From: Argopecten irradians
Taxonomy: Eukaryota; Mollusca; Bivalvia; Pectinida; Pectinidae
Assembly (NCBI RefSeq): GCF_041381155.1
Contig: NC_091147.1
Span: 10,934,837-10,998,836 of the forward strand
Direction: 5' to 3'
Length of the DNA: 64,000 nucleotides
Shown piece by piece: positions 39,861 through 51,939 of the stretch; positions within the stretch are counted from its first letter, which is position 1, and the number at the start of each line of letters is the position of its first letter. A model generated the notes under the pieces. The model was given only the letters and a program-made list of their open reading frames with translations, made no database searches and was not told where the DNA came from. Position numbers and translations under genes: made by a program.

Positions 39861-41724
39861 CAGTCGACAGAATGGGATAGGGACATTATAGATGAATGTG
39901 TCATTAAAGATTCCCATACGGGTTGTCGTCGTGTTATTATGTTATTTATAACCCGGGTCGTACTGGCCTGTGTTTGACAATTTTATAGCTCTTCAAATTA
40001 ATCAGGACAACCAGATAAAAAGTATTAAATACCAGTGTAACAATTCATTGTATGTTTCTACTGCTTTCACCTTCTTCGTATATCGTAAATTTATTCCTTC
40101 CATCGGAATCATTTGAGTGAGCTTAATATAAAACATCTCTCTGTCTTTTCAAAACCGCTGCTTATTTTTGTTACATTCAACAACACTTTGTATACGTATA
40201 ATACATAGCCATAAAGTACTAGTGTAGCACATTCTGTACACATGACACACAATCACATACTACATTGTATGCATATGTATCAGTGAGACTTTAAATCGTA
40301 ATTTGGACATTTTATTTTAATTTTCAGATAAAGATAACAAAGAAAGAAATGTGAGAAGTATGAACTATATTAAAATGGTAGTAATTCAATTGATGTTTAT
40401 ATATCATCAACAATGTAATACAGGGTACTTTATTTGTATCAGAGATAAGTACTTACCAACAGAAATCAACTAATGAATTTGTAATAATCGATTATAATAG
40501 ATGTTCACAGTTCATCCAACCACTGTGTTTGAGGCGTAAATGACACAGTGACGAGCTCCTGATGAAATTACTATAAACGGTGTGCAACAATACACTAGGT
40601 TTGACTTGAGATAAAAATGACCATGCTTTATATTACAGCGTAGTTAAGAAAGATATAGAAAGTACAAAAATATTAGTATTATTGATTATCGATTCAACAA
40701 ATGAAACTTAAAAAAAGCCAAGCATAAATATTCAGCAAAACTAATCAAAACCAAAAAAGGGGAATAGGGATATATATAGCAATTAAATTACGATTGTGTA
40801 AACATTTCCTAGTGTCCCTTTCACTTACTACATTGATATATATTTTATCATTAGCAACATATATTGATGTGAACATGCTTTCTCATTGTTTACAATTCAA
40901 TACAATTAACATAACTTTAGCAAATGTTTTCTCAACCTACATGCACTGCTTTTTACCATGAGGCTGATGATGAAAACCAAGTTTTATATCCCTGTCACTT
41001 CTTGTAAACCATAAGGAGCATAGTTGTAAACGGAACTCGGAAATGGAAGTCGATCGAAAACTAAATTAAAGTGGATTAACCACTAGTAATCTATAAAAAA
41101 GACAATAGGCAACATTTCTATTATTTCCAAAGCACATTGACTCCTTTTTGTCTAAAATGATAGAAGATTTCCTTCTTTTTATTTAAACGGAAATAGGAAT
41201 AATTAAAAAAAACAGAAAACATTTGTAATATGTTCAAATCACATAAACAGAAATTTTTGAATTTCATTTTTTTTTATTCTTAAACGGAACTCGAAACCAA
41301 CTTCAGCCTGCCTATGAAGCATTAAACTGTCTTCTTGTTGTACCCATGGTCAATATATTTAGATGAGAGTGGTTTCCATATAATCTTCATAATGCGCGCT
41401 AGTGAATTATGAAATGATGATCTGCAAAGCTCTGGCATCTATATAGATAATAGATTCCAAAGGAAGATAGTTTAATACTTATATTTACATTATTAACTCA
41501 TTTTGGCTGTTTCTTCATTAACATTGTTTGAGTTAGACTAAGACAACTGTTTATCAACGACGATTTAATTCACAAGATGGAACAGACATTTTGACGGTGA
41601 TCAATTGACGTCACCATGTCAACATTAGTGACGTCATATTGGTCATGCTTTGAGTGTCACTTATATCCCCATAGACTTCACTTTGCCTTGGTGACTTTAT
41701 ATAGTAGAAGTAGCATGTGATTAT

Positions 41725-41843
41725 GTACAAGTGAAATGAGATCAGAACAAGTGAAATGAGATGAGTACGAGTGAAATGAGATGAGTACAAATGATATGAC
41801 ATGAGTACAAGTGAAATGAGATGAGTACAAGTGAAATGAGAAA
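41725..41843. repeat. 20-bp tandem repeat, 6 copies
   Basis: Six copies of gtacaagtgaaatgagatga, with the fourth (gtacaaatgatatgacatga) the most changed. Minus-strand Ser/His-rich frames are repeat shadows. Confidence 0.9.
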
Positions 41844-43980
41844 GTTCTCCACATATGATATACAAAGTTGCTCAAAATCTTATACATTGTACTTTGCATC
41901 AATGATATGACACCAGACATATTGAGCAGATATTTTAACTAGTTATGACAGTGTGAACAACAATACACAACTTTCAGATACCGATAAGATCAACTTTGCC
42001 TAAAATTTGAAACGCTTATCAACACGTTTCTGAGACTTAGTTTGTAAGCTGATTATATGATGTATATTGTACGTCTATTGATGTTATAGGTATGATCCTA
42101 TATCAGAATAAAAGGAGTGGGCGAAGACCAGTTTGTCAGACTTCAGTATAATGTGACCGGGTGGGGTATGTTGATGGTTGTTGTTTTACATGCGTCTGTA
42201 GAACCGCACTTTTAAAAGATAGCTCCATTAATATAATGAGAAACATCAAGAACATACCACAGCCTTTACAAATCATATAGTGATGGGCCGTGAAACACAA
42301 ACAAACAAATTACAAATTATACAGACACTTACCAACACGATACACGGTTTATCCCAGGCAATATGTCGTCACGCAAATTTCACGTGAAAAAAGAAAAGAC
42401 ACAAGAAATTTTGCCACTGTAGAAGTGTGGTCGTCCTCAAATGGAATTAATTGTTTGAAAGACTATGTGGAATTACAATGGTAATGCTAAACTAATCATT
42501 GAGCTAGGTGCATGGTTCCTCAATCACTGCAAAATATCGGCAGATCCTCGTGCATATTGTACGAAGCCTTGCTGTAGACTTTCATCAATGCGTGAAATTG
42601 AACTTTAGTATATTTTCTAACTCCACATGCATGAACCACGTCAGGAGCGTATATGGTTATAGTAGGATGTTTAACTGGAATGTGGATATGTAACATTACT
42701 TTATCTCCTTATATTTACATTTTCACTTCGCCCCGCCTCAATGAAACTAGTAAACTCCGATCACTTCATTTCCCAATGAAGATGCTTGGTCACGCGCTGA
42801 CCTCTGACCGGCGTGAGAATACATTTTGACCTAGTTTTACGCCGCTTCAGTTTTGAATGAACTTTCTGCCTGTCTTTGTACATTCAGAAATGCTTGAGAA
42901 AGTGATATTAGAAATTGTCAGTAATATAATATTATACAGATATTTTACACGTATTTTGGTGAAACGCTGACTTAGGCTCAAGCCCCGGAAAAATGCTGAA
43001 CATAGGCTACCGAACGCATGAGGTTCACCACTCATCGCAAATAGGCATAATCGAACGCAAATGGTTATGATAATGTGCACAATATATGTGATGCGGTGAT
43101 ATACATGCAAGCTTAGAAACGATAGATTCCATTAAATAGCAAACAGGCTGATTTCAGTGAAATTAAGCCTAACAAAACGATTCTGTGAGTGTCGAAACCC
43201 ACAGCATTGGAGGGTCGTTGGAAACCGCCAATATTTCAAATCAATGTTTCTCTACTTACTTTATACAGCATTTTAATCCCAAAACTCCAGTTGACAGAGA
43301 AGTTATCACATTTCAAGAATAACACAGAAGTCTTCCAGTGATCTGCGACTAAATCCCACATTTTAACACGTTTTATTGAGCCCCGGAAGCACCATGTTAT
43401 TGGGCTGCATCACATACCATAGACACAGGGGTTGGATTTCACAACATGTTTAGTTAATAAACATTTAAATGTCAGCTACAAATAATTACCAGACGGAAAT
43501 ACAACATTCAGTTACATTCCACAACAATTACAATTGAATTTTAAAAGGTTTGATTATGTTTAGATACCAACTATTCAGCATTTTCACCACAATCATCATT
43601 TTCTTCAAAACCGGACCCCTGCTAAATCGAGCAACCGGATTACACATTGACTGCACTGCTAGTACTGCGCAGCAATTTTTGTATTTGAAGCTACATAATG
43701 TTTTTATGATAAAATTTAAGCCATTAATTCCTGTACATAGAAACAGTATTTAGAAATCGCCGTTTTTAATCTTAACAACGCACAAAGAATGAAGTTATTT
43801 TCGGAACTACATTTTGTGTTGCCTTGGTGACGAGAAGAACTGACTGGCGGCTGTTCCGTAGCTGTACATACATGTACGATAACTGGTACAATGTTGCAAA
43901 TTTGTATAATAATCTGATACCGAATACATATAATTTGATTTTTTTCAACAGCGGGATTTTTAAATTGATTAACGTAAATA

Positions 43981-44137
43981 TAAGGATTGATTATCAATTT
44001 TGTTGCTTGCATTGACTGATGAAGAAAGTTAATCTCGTGCAAATGTTACATGAACTGCTTCGCAGTTCACTTCATTTGCACGAGATTAACTTTCTTCATC
44101 AGTCAATGCAAGCAACAAAATTGACAATCAATCCTTA
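43981..44137. repeat. Near-perfect 65-bp inverted repeat (long palindrome)
   Basis: 43981-44045 and 44073-44137 are reverse complements over 65 bp with a single mismatch (gattatc versus gattgtc). The 27-base loop holds its own 7-bp hairpin, gaactgc-ttc-gcagttc (44052-44068). It ends about 50 bp beyond the stop codon of the minus-strand sulfatase, so it may lie in that gene's 3' untranslated region. It is much more perfect than the other foldbacks in the window. Confidence 0.95.
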
Positions 44138-44189
44138 AATAAAGACGAGGCTAAATAATACAATTAGATAAACCAAAACACAATAGCTG

Positions 44190-47100
44190 TTAACACCATC
44201 CAGGAGACCAGAAACCGTTGTAGTTCTTTGGATCGGACACGGCTGTGCCATTCGGATAATTCGCCGGAACCATTTGTTTGTGGTACTCCGCCATCCTCAT
44301 CCGTAATTTCTTTACAACATCGGGTAACTTATCCGAGAGGTTATTACGCTCGTTAGGGTCATCTAATACAAAATACAATATAGATAGTAAGTATAACATG
44401 GTATATGTATATAGCATTGACATTGATGACATAATTATATCAAGTTCGCATAGCTACTTACTTTAGTATACAAATATATCGATAACTAAATAATGATGTT
44501 CTTAATATATACATGTACTTAAAAGATGAATTATTTACTATATAATAGACACTGATAACATCGTCTAAAATAACAGTACTAATTGAATTGGTCTTCTCAA
44601 GAAGTAAAATATGAAAAGATTTGTTGTGATATGGCGCTATTCCCATAAGATAAATTGCATGTGAAATTGTTTAATTGTAACCAAATTCAAGCTAAATGCG
44701 ACTGGGGGAAAATAAATACCATTAGTTTGTTTGTACGTTTAAAGTATCATAAAAATCAACGTCCATTGATTCGGTGTAAAATGAATATTTATCAACTAGG
44801 TCCAAATATAAGCACCCCGGATTTTCCTAGGACAAAATATTTTTCTGTCAGGTTAATCCCAACTGATTAATTGTCGATGAAGATCCATAGTTAGACGCCA
44901 TAAACAAAGGTCTAAAATTATTTTATAATTACGCTCCAAACCCTTTCAACTCATACAGATTTATAATAAAACAATAGAACAATAAATGTTACCAGGCACT
45001 CCACCAGCGGCTGCTACTATGGTCGGACTCCAATCGACAGCGTGAATCATGCTTAAATACACGAAGAATATATTTTGTATGTTATGATTTCAAAATGTCT
45101 TAAACTACAAAGGAATTAAGATGGTTTTTTCCTTATCCCTTATCAGAATCTACTTATTTATGTTTTTTACATTAAATAGTATTTACGGTTATAATTCAAT
45201 GTATTTAGGTTACATTCAGTTATTCATCTTACTACGTGAAGTGTACATATTAATATCAATTTTTCATCAGCACTCTATAGAATGGTCTAATTCACATTTG
45301 TAAATTTGTATTTCTGCACGAAGCTCAACGCAAATGAACACAGTTGTCGCTGATTGTACATAGAGACCTTAATATTTACAAAATGAATCCGTCTGCACGA
45401 GTTAGGAAGCTACACCATCGATTTAAATTCCATTCCATTAAATAGCAATAAGAAATGTTCCTGAAACATTGTTTGAAATAACGTTGGTTTAGAAAAATAC
45501 AAGAATATGAATTCAACATTTAAAGCGTGCCCATGGAACCCTTGCCAATCATTATAACTTACCCGTTGTACGTGTATCCTGTCTTCTCCAAACCGGCCCC
45601 GTGAACGAAAGCTGTCACTCTTGTACCACCCTCGTATATTGTTATCTTAGATCCTCGTAATGGCCAATTGTTGCCATTAGCAGCAGGCCAACCACCATTC
45701 TGAACGTCAAAATATCCACAAGGAAAGGTTAACATACAGAACAACTTGCAACTTTCGGGGAAATATGAATAAAAGAATCATAATATGTAAAACCCGATAG
45801 ATTCTGGGAATGTGGAGATATCTCTCTCAGATGTTTACTATATAACATATCATAAAAATAAATGATAGCATGCTACGTAAACAAGTCATTATCATCTAGA
45901 CGAAGTATTACATTCCAAAAACGACAATGGACGTTGACGTATATGCATAAGGGTATGAAATACATTGTTTTGGTTTTGCAACAATTGGCATATAATTGCT
46001 TCAAATTGATACTTGAAATTGTGTATAGTCTGGCCGTTGTCTCTGCGACCATTTTGTTTAATCTAAATTTCGTCCTATAAGCCATTTTTACACTGTTTAT
46101 AAGTAAAAATCCATGTATCCAGGCTATATATCATAAACTCACATCAGCGGTAAAGATGATCAGCGTGTCCTCGTACATGCCATACACTTTCAGAGCGTCT
46201 GTCACGACACCGATGACGTCATCCATCGCTGTTACCATCCCTACATACAAATGTACATACAACAGTCACAATACGAACATCATTGCTGCCCAATATCACA
46301 TTTGGTCATAGGACTAGGCTATATATTTAGGAGATTTTGACATTATATATTTCGTATAGCTGATATAAAATACGTGGGTATTTTTTCTGCGATTTTAAGT
46401 AAAAACCAGACATTCAATTTTAAAAGTTTCAAATTTACACAAAGATCAACAATTTCTTACCATTTTACCAGATTAAGCAATGATCAAAGCAGTGTCCCGC
46501 AGAATCGCAAAGTATCATCATGTGTTATGAATGATTTATAAAAACAGAAAATAATCATTAGAGATAAATATTTTCTGTAATTGGCACAATTTATTCTTTG
46601 CAAAAACACACTTTAAAAAATATTTGAAATGCTTATTGTTAATTGAATTATTTTATCTAATCCCAATTGTAGATCCCACTATAAGACATTATAATATCAT
46701 TACTAGCCATGCCATCACAATATAAACCCACAACATAACCTAACACAATGCGAGTTTTAATCCCCCATTAATAGGCCAGCTGAGGGTGTGATATAATAAC
46801 TATTCGTCTTTGATTCTCTCACCTGAGAATTTTCTCCTGCCTTCATTATGTATGTGTTTGTACATATTCTCGTACTCAATAGGTACCTAAAAGATCAAAT
46901 ATAAATCTGTGTTATTGGTAACAAGTTGGTGTTTTCTCAGATTTTAAGTGCCTAACGTACCAATGGATACACATGTCACTTTTGCAGCATACCAAACCTG
47001 AATCCTTTTTAATGCCCGCCGAAACAATAAAGTAAACATTTTATATTAGCATTTATAGTGAAACACGTTATAACGACCACGCTTTTAAAGGATGCATGAT

Positions 47101-50100
47101 TATAATGCAACATTTTCCATTCCCACTCAAGGTTCATATAAGGTATCTACATAATTTTATGTATAACGAACTATACTTATAACGAAGTAATTTCGTAAGG
47201 TTCGTTTGTTTTAACTCTGTTTTACTATATAAAATCAGAGCCTCTATATTTACCCACCTGGATCGGAATATGAACAGACTGTAGAGGCATATAAAGGAAA
47301 AATGGTTCACTCTTATTGTGTATTCCGATTAGCTCCGCGGCTCGAGCAGCGAATTCATACTGTAATATAATGAAGCACGGGTTGATGTTCCATGATGGCA
47401 CAACTAAACACAAAAGCAATATAGAACGAGAACCAGGAAAGACAAAATACACATTGTTCCTACAAGCAGTACACCGTCATTACAATAAGGTGTATCTAAA
47501 CAATAAGAGGTGCCATGTATATCTAGATGTTGAAGTACAATCTGACCATAATCAGACGGCAACAACAAAGATTCAGATGTACGTAGTATTCTTATATATA
47601 AGCTAATATAGTTTAAAACTACTGTTTCCATCTAACAATGTTCTAAATGAAACAGGCGTATGATAAAGACTCAACCTTACCGTTGAATAAGTACCTATTC
47701 CATCTTTGTCGGTTGCCGTGTTGTTCCGGAAGTCGTATCCCACTTTATTACCCCTGGCTGAAATAGAATTCTCGCGTTATTTGGTGTTGAAAACAAAGTT
47801 TAACAATGATAATAACGTGCCTCACATAGGAGTCGCTCCATATGAGCATGGTTAACATAAAAGCGAAATCCAATCCATATATTAACGAGAGTCCAAACAT
47901 TTCGTGATTTCAGCTAAAAATGAGCAAAAAACATGTTAGAGGTTTTAAATTACCGTGATCTCATTTACATGGTGTAACCATGATTTAACCATGTCTCAAT
48001 AATTAGAGGGCACCATTTTCGTTATTAAAATACGCGAAAATGTCCCTACCGCGAATGATATCACTTTTACAATACTTGCTATTAACTTTTGTGTAACAAT
48101 CGTGCTGTCCGCCAAGAAACCCATTAATGATATCACTTTTACAATACTTACTATTAACTTTCGTGTAATAATCGTGCTGTCCGCCAAGAAACCCATTTAT
48201 GATATCACTTTTACAATACTTACTATTAACTTTCGTGTAATAATCCTGCTGTCCGCCAAGAAACCCATTAAATGTGTCAAAGCCACGGTAGGTCGGCGTA
48301 CACTCCCATTTACAGAACCCAAGGTGCCATCTACATTGAGAAATTGGCATAAAACACACTGAGTAATCCGTTGTAAATCCTAATAACAGAAATGGCCCCA
48401 AGGACAGTGGCCAAGGTTATATGTTAAAAAGACATACGATATTAAAATATATGTTTATTATCACTTTTATAATTCTAAACGACAATTTACAATAAAAAAG
48501 CCATAGCATTAAACTATTGTGGGTTTGTCATCTCCAATAGCAAAGGTACATACATTATTCCGTATTTTTTACGGTAGCACCGTTATTTTTTTTAAAGGAA
48601 ACGACATAACGTTTACGTTATAATGTGGTAGCTAGTGAAAAAACACATTTCCCATTTAGTTTTATTTTTACACCATACACCATTTCCAAAAAAAAAAAAC
48701 GGATGTTGAAAAGAAAATTTCAAGGTAAATGTACAATGAAGCTGAAGCCATTGTCTGTTTGTTTGCTAAAGATACGTCATATTTATAGCATACAAATCCT
48801 ACAGATCGTGGTTCACTACTTACTTTCCTATCATATGTGTTTTATAGCCCAGTCCTTTGAGATGTTGTGGCAGGAATTTGAGGTTCGTCGGAGCACACAC
48901 CTTCTGGTCAGGCCATATAACCAAATGCTAAAGAGACGAGAGAAAATATTCCTACAGGTGCAATGGCAATATTTAAAGGATATGAAATATATTCTGATCT
49001 GTCGTTGAGAGTAATCTTCCTCGCTAGTATCTGGTTTAATTTTAACCCAATTAAATAAAATCACTAAAACTCTCAATGTTATTTAAAACTTCGAAACTTC
49101 GAAACTTAAAATAAACATTATAAAAGCATATGCAATCTTAAGTATCCAATTAAAAGAAAGAATTATCAAATATTAGAAGTTCTTTTGCTGGAGCTCGTTG
49201 TCTACATCACGCATACATTACCTGAAGTCCGGCTTTGAAAGGATATACCCCTGTCATAAAAGCGTTTCGCGATCTGTTAAATATAGAAAGGACCAGGTAA
49301 CAGTGAATTATTGACATTATTGAAATAATTAATCAGTAGCTAATCACATTTTAGTAATGCTAATCTATATATAAGAGAAACTTGCTTCAAAAAGTTTCAG
49401 ACAGTACTGATTGAACTAAGCAAAATTCCGATCAATTTGATGACTTATATAAATCCCAGAGTTGGTCAAGCATTTTGTACGAACTCTATTTACTGACGAG
49501 GTTATATCTAAACAGAACTTGGTCACATCTTAGGTTCTGTGTACGTATTGAGGCCGACTTCAGACGGTGACGTGTATAGCCATGTGTCGGATACCTTAAT
49601 TGGCCAGCGTAATCAAATAACACTGCTTGGTGCTGTCCACAATGTGCATGTTTGAATTGAAATGCGTCATGATATTTCTGCTACATCTGGTTATAATTTG
49701 ATTTCGTTTGGTTATTGTAACGTCCCATAACGTTTTAGGACATCCCAGGTTAAGGATGTGATATAATGTGTTAATATTCGGGAAAAACCTTGCAACTGAC
49801 AAACATGGAATCCTTATCAGGATGTGGAGGACTATTTGTAACGTTTCCGCCACCAACGTAAAAATATTCGTTAGGAATACTTACGGAGAGCACACGGGCT
49901 GTACATAGGACTGGTTGAGGATGACTCCTTCCTTGGCCAATTTATCAATGTTAGGAGTGGATATGTTTTCATTACGAAACCCGACGTCGTTCCAACCTAT
50001 AAACCGCAAGTTGGTCACATAAATACTTGTTTATTAGACTTCGTGTCAAAATTCATTACACTACAGAGTCAATAGTAACATGTCGCATTTGATATTAGAC

Positions 50101-50791
50101 AGCACAACATAGAACAAATTCAATCGCGAGGTACGACAGTATCACGTAATTGGTAATACTAAATCTATGCAAACGGTAAGTTTACAATATGTGGATTATT
50201 CGTCTACCCCTTCAATTACCAGTGAAGATTTTGTTATTGGACATGACTAAGGTCTGTAACTTCCTGTTATGGACTAATAATCACTGGGTTATATTATCCA
50301 TACGATTCTTCTCTTATATCATTAATCTCATAACGAAAAAATCCTTCTATTGTCCAATATAAACATTCAATTCATACATTTGAACAATAAATGTCGTGAT
50401 CGCTATTATGGTATCATTATACCGCTCTGTATAAGTATTTATAGTTTTTTCACGTGAGTTATTCCCCTTCGACAAATGTTAAATATACAACTACTTGTAT
50501 ATTTTAAATTGATTTTCACATATGTCTGTACACATCGAGTTGTCTGTACTATATATACAACAATGAACAACATGTGTAACACTACATAACCGTGCTTGAT
50601 ACCTGATTTACAACCATTGATCCTATGATTCGTATATATAAATATGTATGTTGACAAACTGTTTTCATTGCTTACTCACCGAAATCGTCTGCTACTATAA
50701 ATAGAATATGTCGTGGATTAGCATGCACATGCGTTGTCTCGTGCACGATAATCACACAAACAATTAAGACCGTCTGTAGGAAGGTCCTCAT
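44190..50791 (-). CDS. Arylsulfatase B-like sulfatase lacking two C-terminal exons
   Basis: Twelve exons on the minus strand, in coding order: 50680-50791, 49885-49996, 49222-49273, 48824-48927, 48224-48330, 47681-47757, 47258-47359, 46823-46886, 46143-46240, 45563-45699, 44993-45051 and 44190-44362. They give 398 residues. A signal peptide ([20 protein letters not shown]) precedes FIVADDFG. The sulfatase signature C73-S-P-S-R is complete, its Cys being the one converted to formylglycine. GKWHLG (K127, H129), QSVH (H218), D276-N277-G-G and RGSK (K294) are also present, so the catalytic set is intact. The plus-strand paralogue has two further exons (90 codons) before the last exon; no trace was found in 44363-44992. 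The exons that remain meet in phase 1, so the shortened message stays in frame. Exon 5's end is triplicated into the intron. It may be active, altered or a young decaying copy. Expected to be secreted or lysosomal. Confidence 0.88.
48056..48271 (-). repeat. 72-bp x3 tandem duplication spanning exon 5 end and donor site
   Basis: Three 72-bp units (boundaries near 48056, 48128, 48200, 48271) each contain the last ~46 bases of sulfatase exon 5 (encoding [13 protein letters not shown]), the 5' splice site and the first ~25 bases of intron. Units are almost identical, so the expansion is recent. The first two units keep a GTAAGT donor (after 48224 and 48152); the third has GCAAGT (after 48080). 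Because 72 is a multiple of three and the frame stays open, use of the later donors would add 24 or 48 residues (each ending KYCKSDII) without changing frame. Confidence 0.92.
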
Positions 50792-51939
50792 TTTCCGGGT
50801 ACACTGTTGATGGATGTAAACATAGGCAGTGTAATGTATTTTGACTGCCCACGTGACTATGGCTGATAGAAAATTAGTGCATTCAGGTATAACGAGTAAT
50901 TCTACAGGTAGAGGTCCATAGAAACACTTAAATAAAGAGCAAAAATATGAAATTACAGTTGGTAGTAGCCTAAAGGTTACACGCTTGTACACACTGAGTG
51001 CACTACGTTTAGACTTTTGTGTAAAGATACAAAGATAATTTACACTGAAAAGATTATTGATAGGTGTTACTTGTTCTCACGACATATATCTCTTATGTTT
51101 TAAGTTATTGTTTTTCATTTCACATTATATTTATTAACGTAAATAAATTGCAGTTTTAAAGGCTTGTATATCATGTAATTTTTTTTGTATCATGCATGTT
51201 AGTCTTACCCTATATCCTACAGAAAGAACACACACTATACTGGTATGGACTATTGATTTCCGATTTCTCAGGTACAACCATCACGGGATGATACACACGA
51301 TAAGAAATAAGAAAAGAAACTAAATTACAATAATGCCCCTATACATGACCATGTGACCCTTCATGCTTTATGGATTCAATTAATAAAACCCTACTTTGTA
51401 ACATTATAAATCCTTCTGCAATAAAATATATGTACATAAAATACAATGTACTTTCACAATTGCACAAAACTTCAACTACCCAACCTTCCAATGAATACTT
51501 AAATAAGGACATGATATGAGATATTTGTTTCTGCTCTCTTTAATTTGACAATGTCCGCTAAGCAGTATTCGTGTTAGAATATGTTTTTTTTATTTGCTTT
51601 CAAATGATTCAATTGCTTTGAAGCTGGTCCTATTCACTACCAAAATCGATAGTTTCATCTTTCGGACACGTCACATTATTTTACCCTTTATCATTTATTA
51701 CGGTCACTTGTTAAAAGTTATTGCCACTTACTGTATGATACTATCAGCCTTAATATGAAGTTCTTAAAGTCTTCAAAGTCACAATGTAAAAATAGAGCAC
51801 ACACACACACATACATAAATAATCGTTATACTTGAATACACGGGGTATCGCGTCACGCACTGAGGTACATGTGTAGTCGTCCACTGGAACACAAGTGTTG
51901 CTGCAATGCTCACGTGATACGCACAGAATACCCGGAAAT
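50792..51939. promoter_or_regulatory. Shared 5' region between head-to-head sulfatase genes
   Basis: The start codons of the two paralogues are 1148 bp apart and point away from each other, so this segment must hold both promoters unless unseen leader exons exist. It is AT-rich, with a short CA repeat near 51800. No specific promoter element is claimed. Confidence 0.5.

Larger units (their letters stand above)
35918..43980. other. 8-kb intergenic region without recognised genes
   Basis: No exon with domain content or convincing splice context was found. Recognised contents, listed separately, are the 70-bp repeat at 37741, the foldback at 38250, the CGTCGT-rich repeat at 39725 and the 20-bp repeat at 41725. 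A second copy of the ataatgtgaccgg repeat lies near 42140-42250. A short (GT)n lies near 39108-39121. Confidence 0.5.

Noticed and set aside
44690-44790. Remnant of the missing sulfatase exon (attgattcgg near 44766)
   Set aside because: Only a few bases resemble the reverse of the GINQW coding segment, which is within chance.
47050-47215. Repeat with gttataacgacc and tataacgaa words in a sulfatase intron
   Set aside because: Similar words occur near 55590, but no paired ends could be defined, so it was not called as an element.
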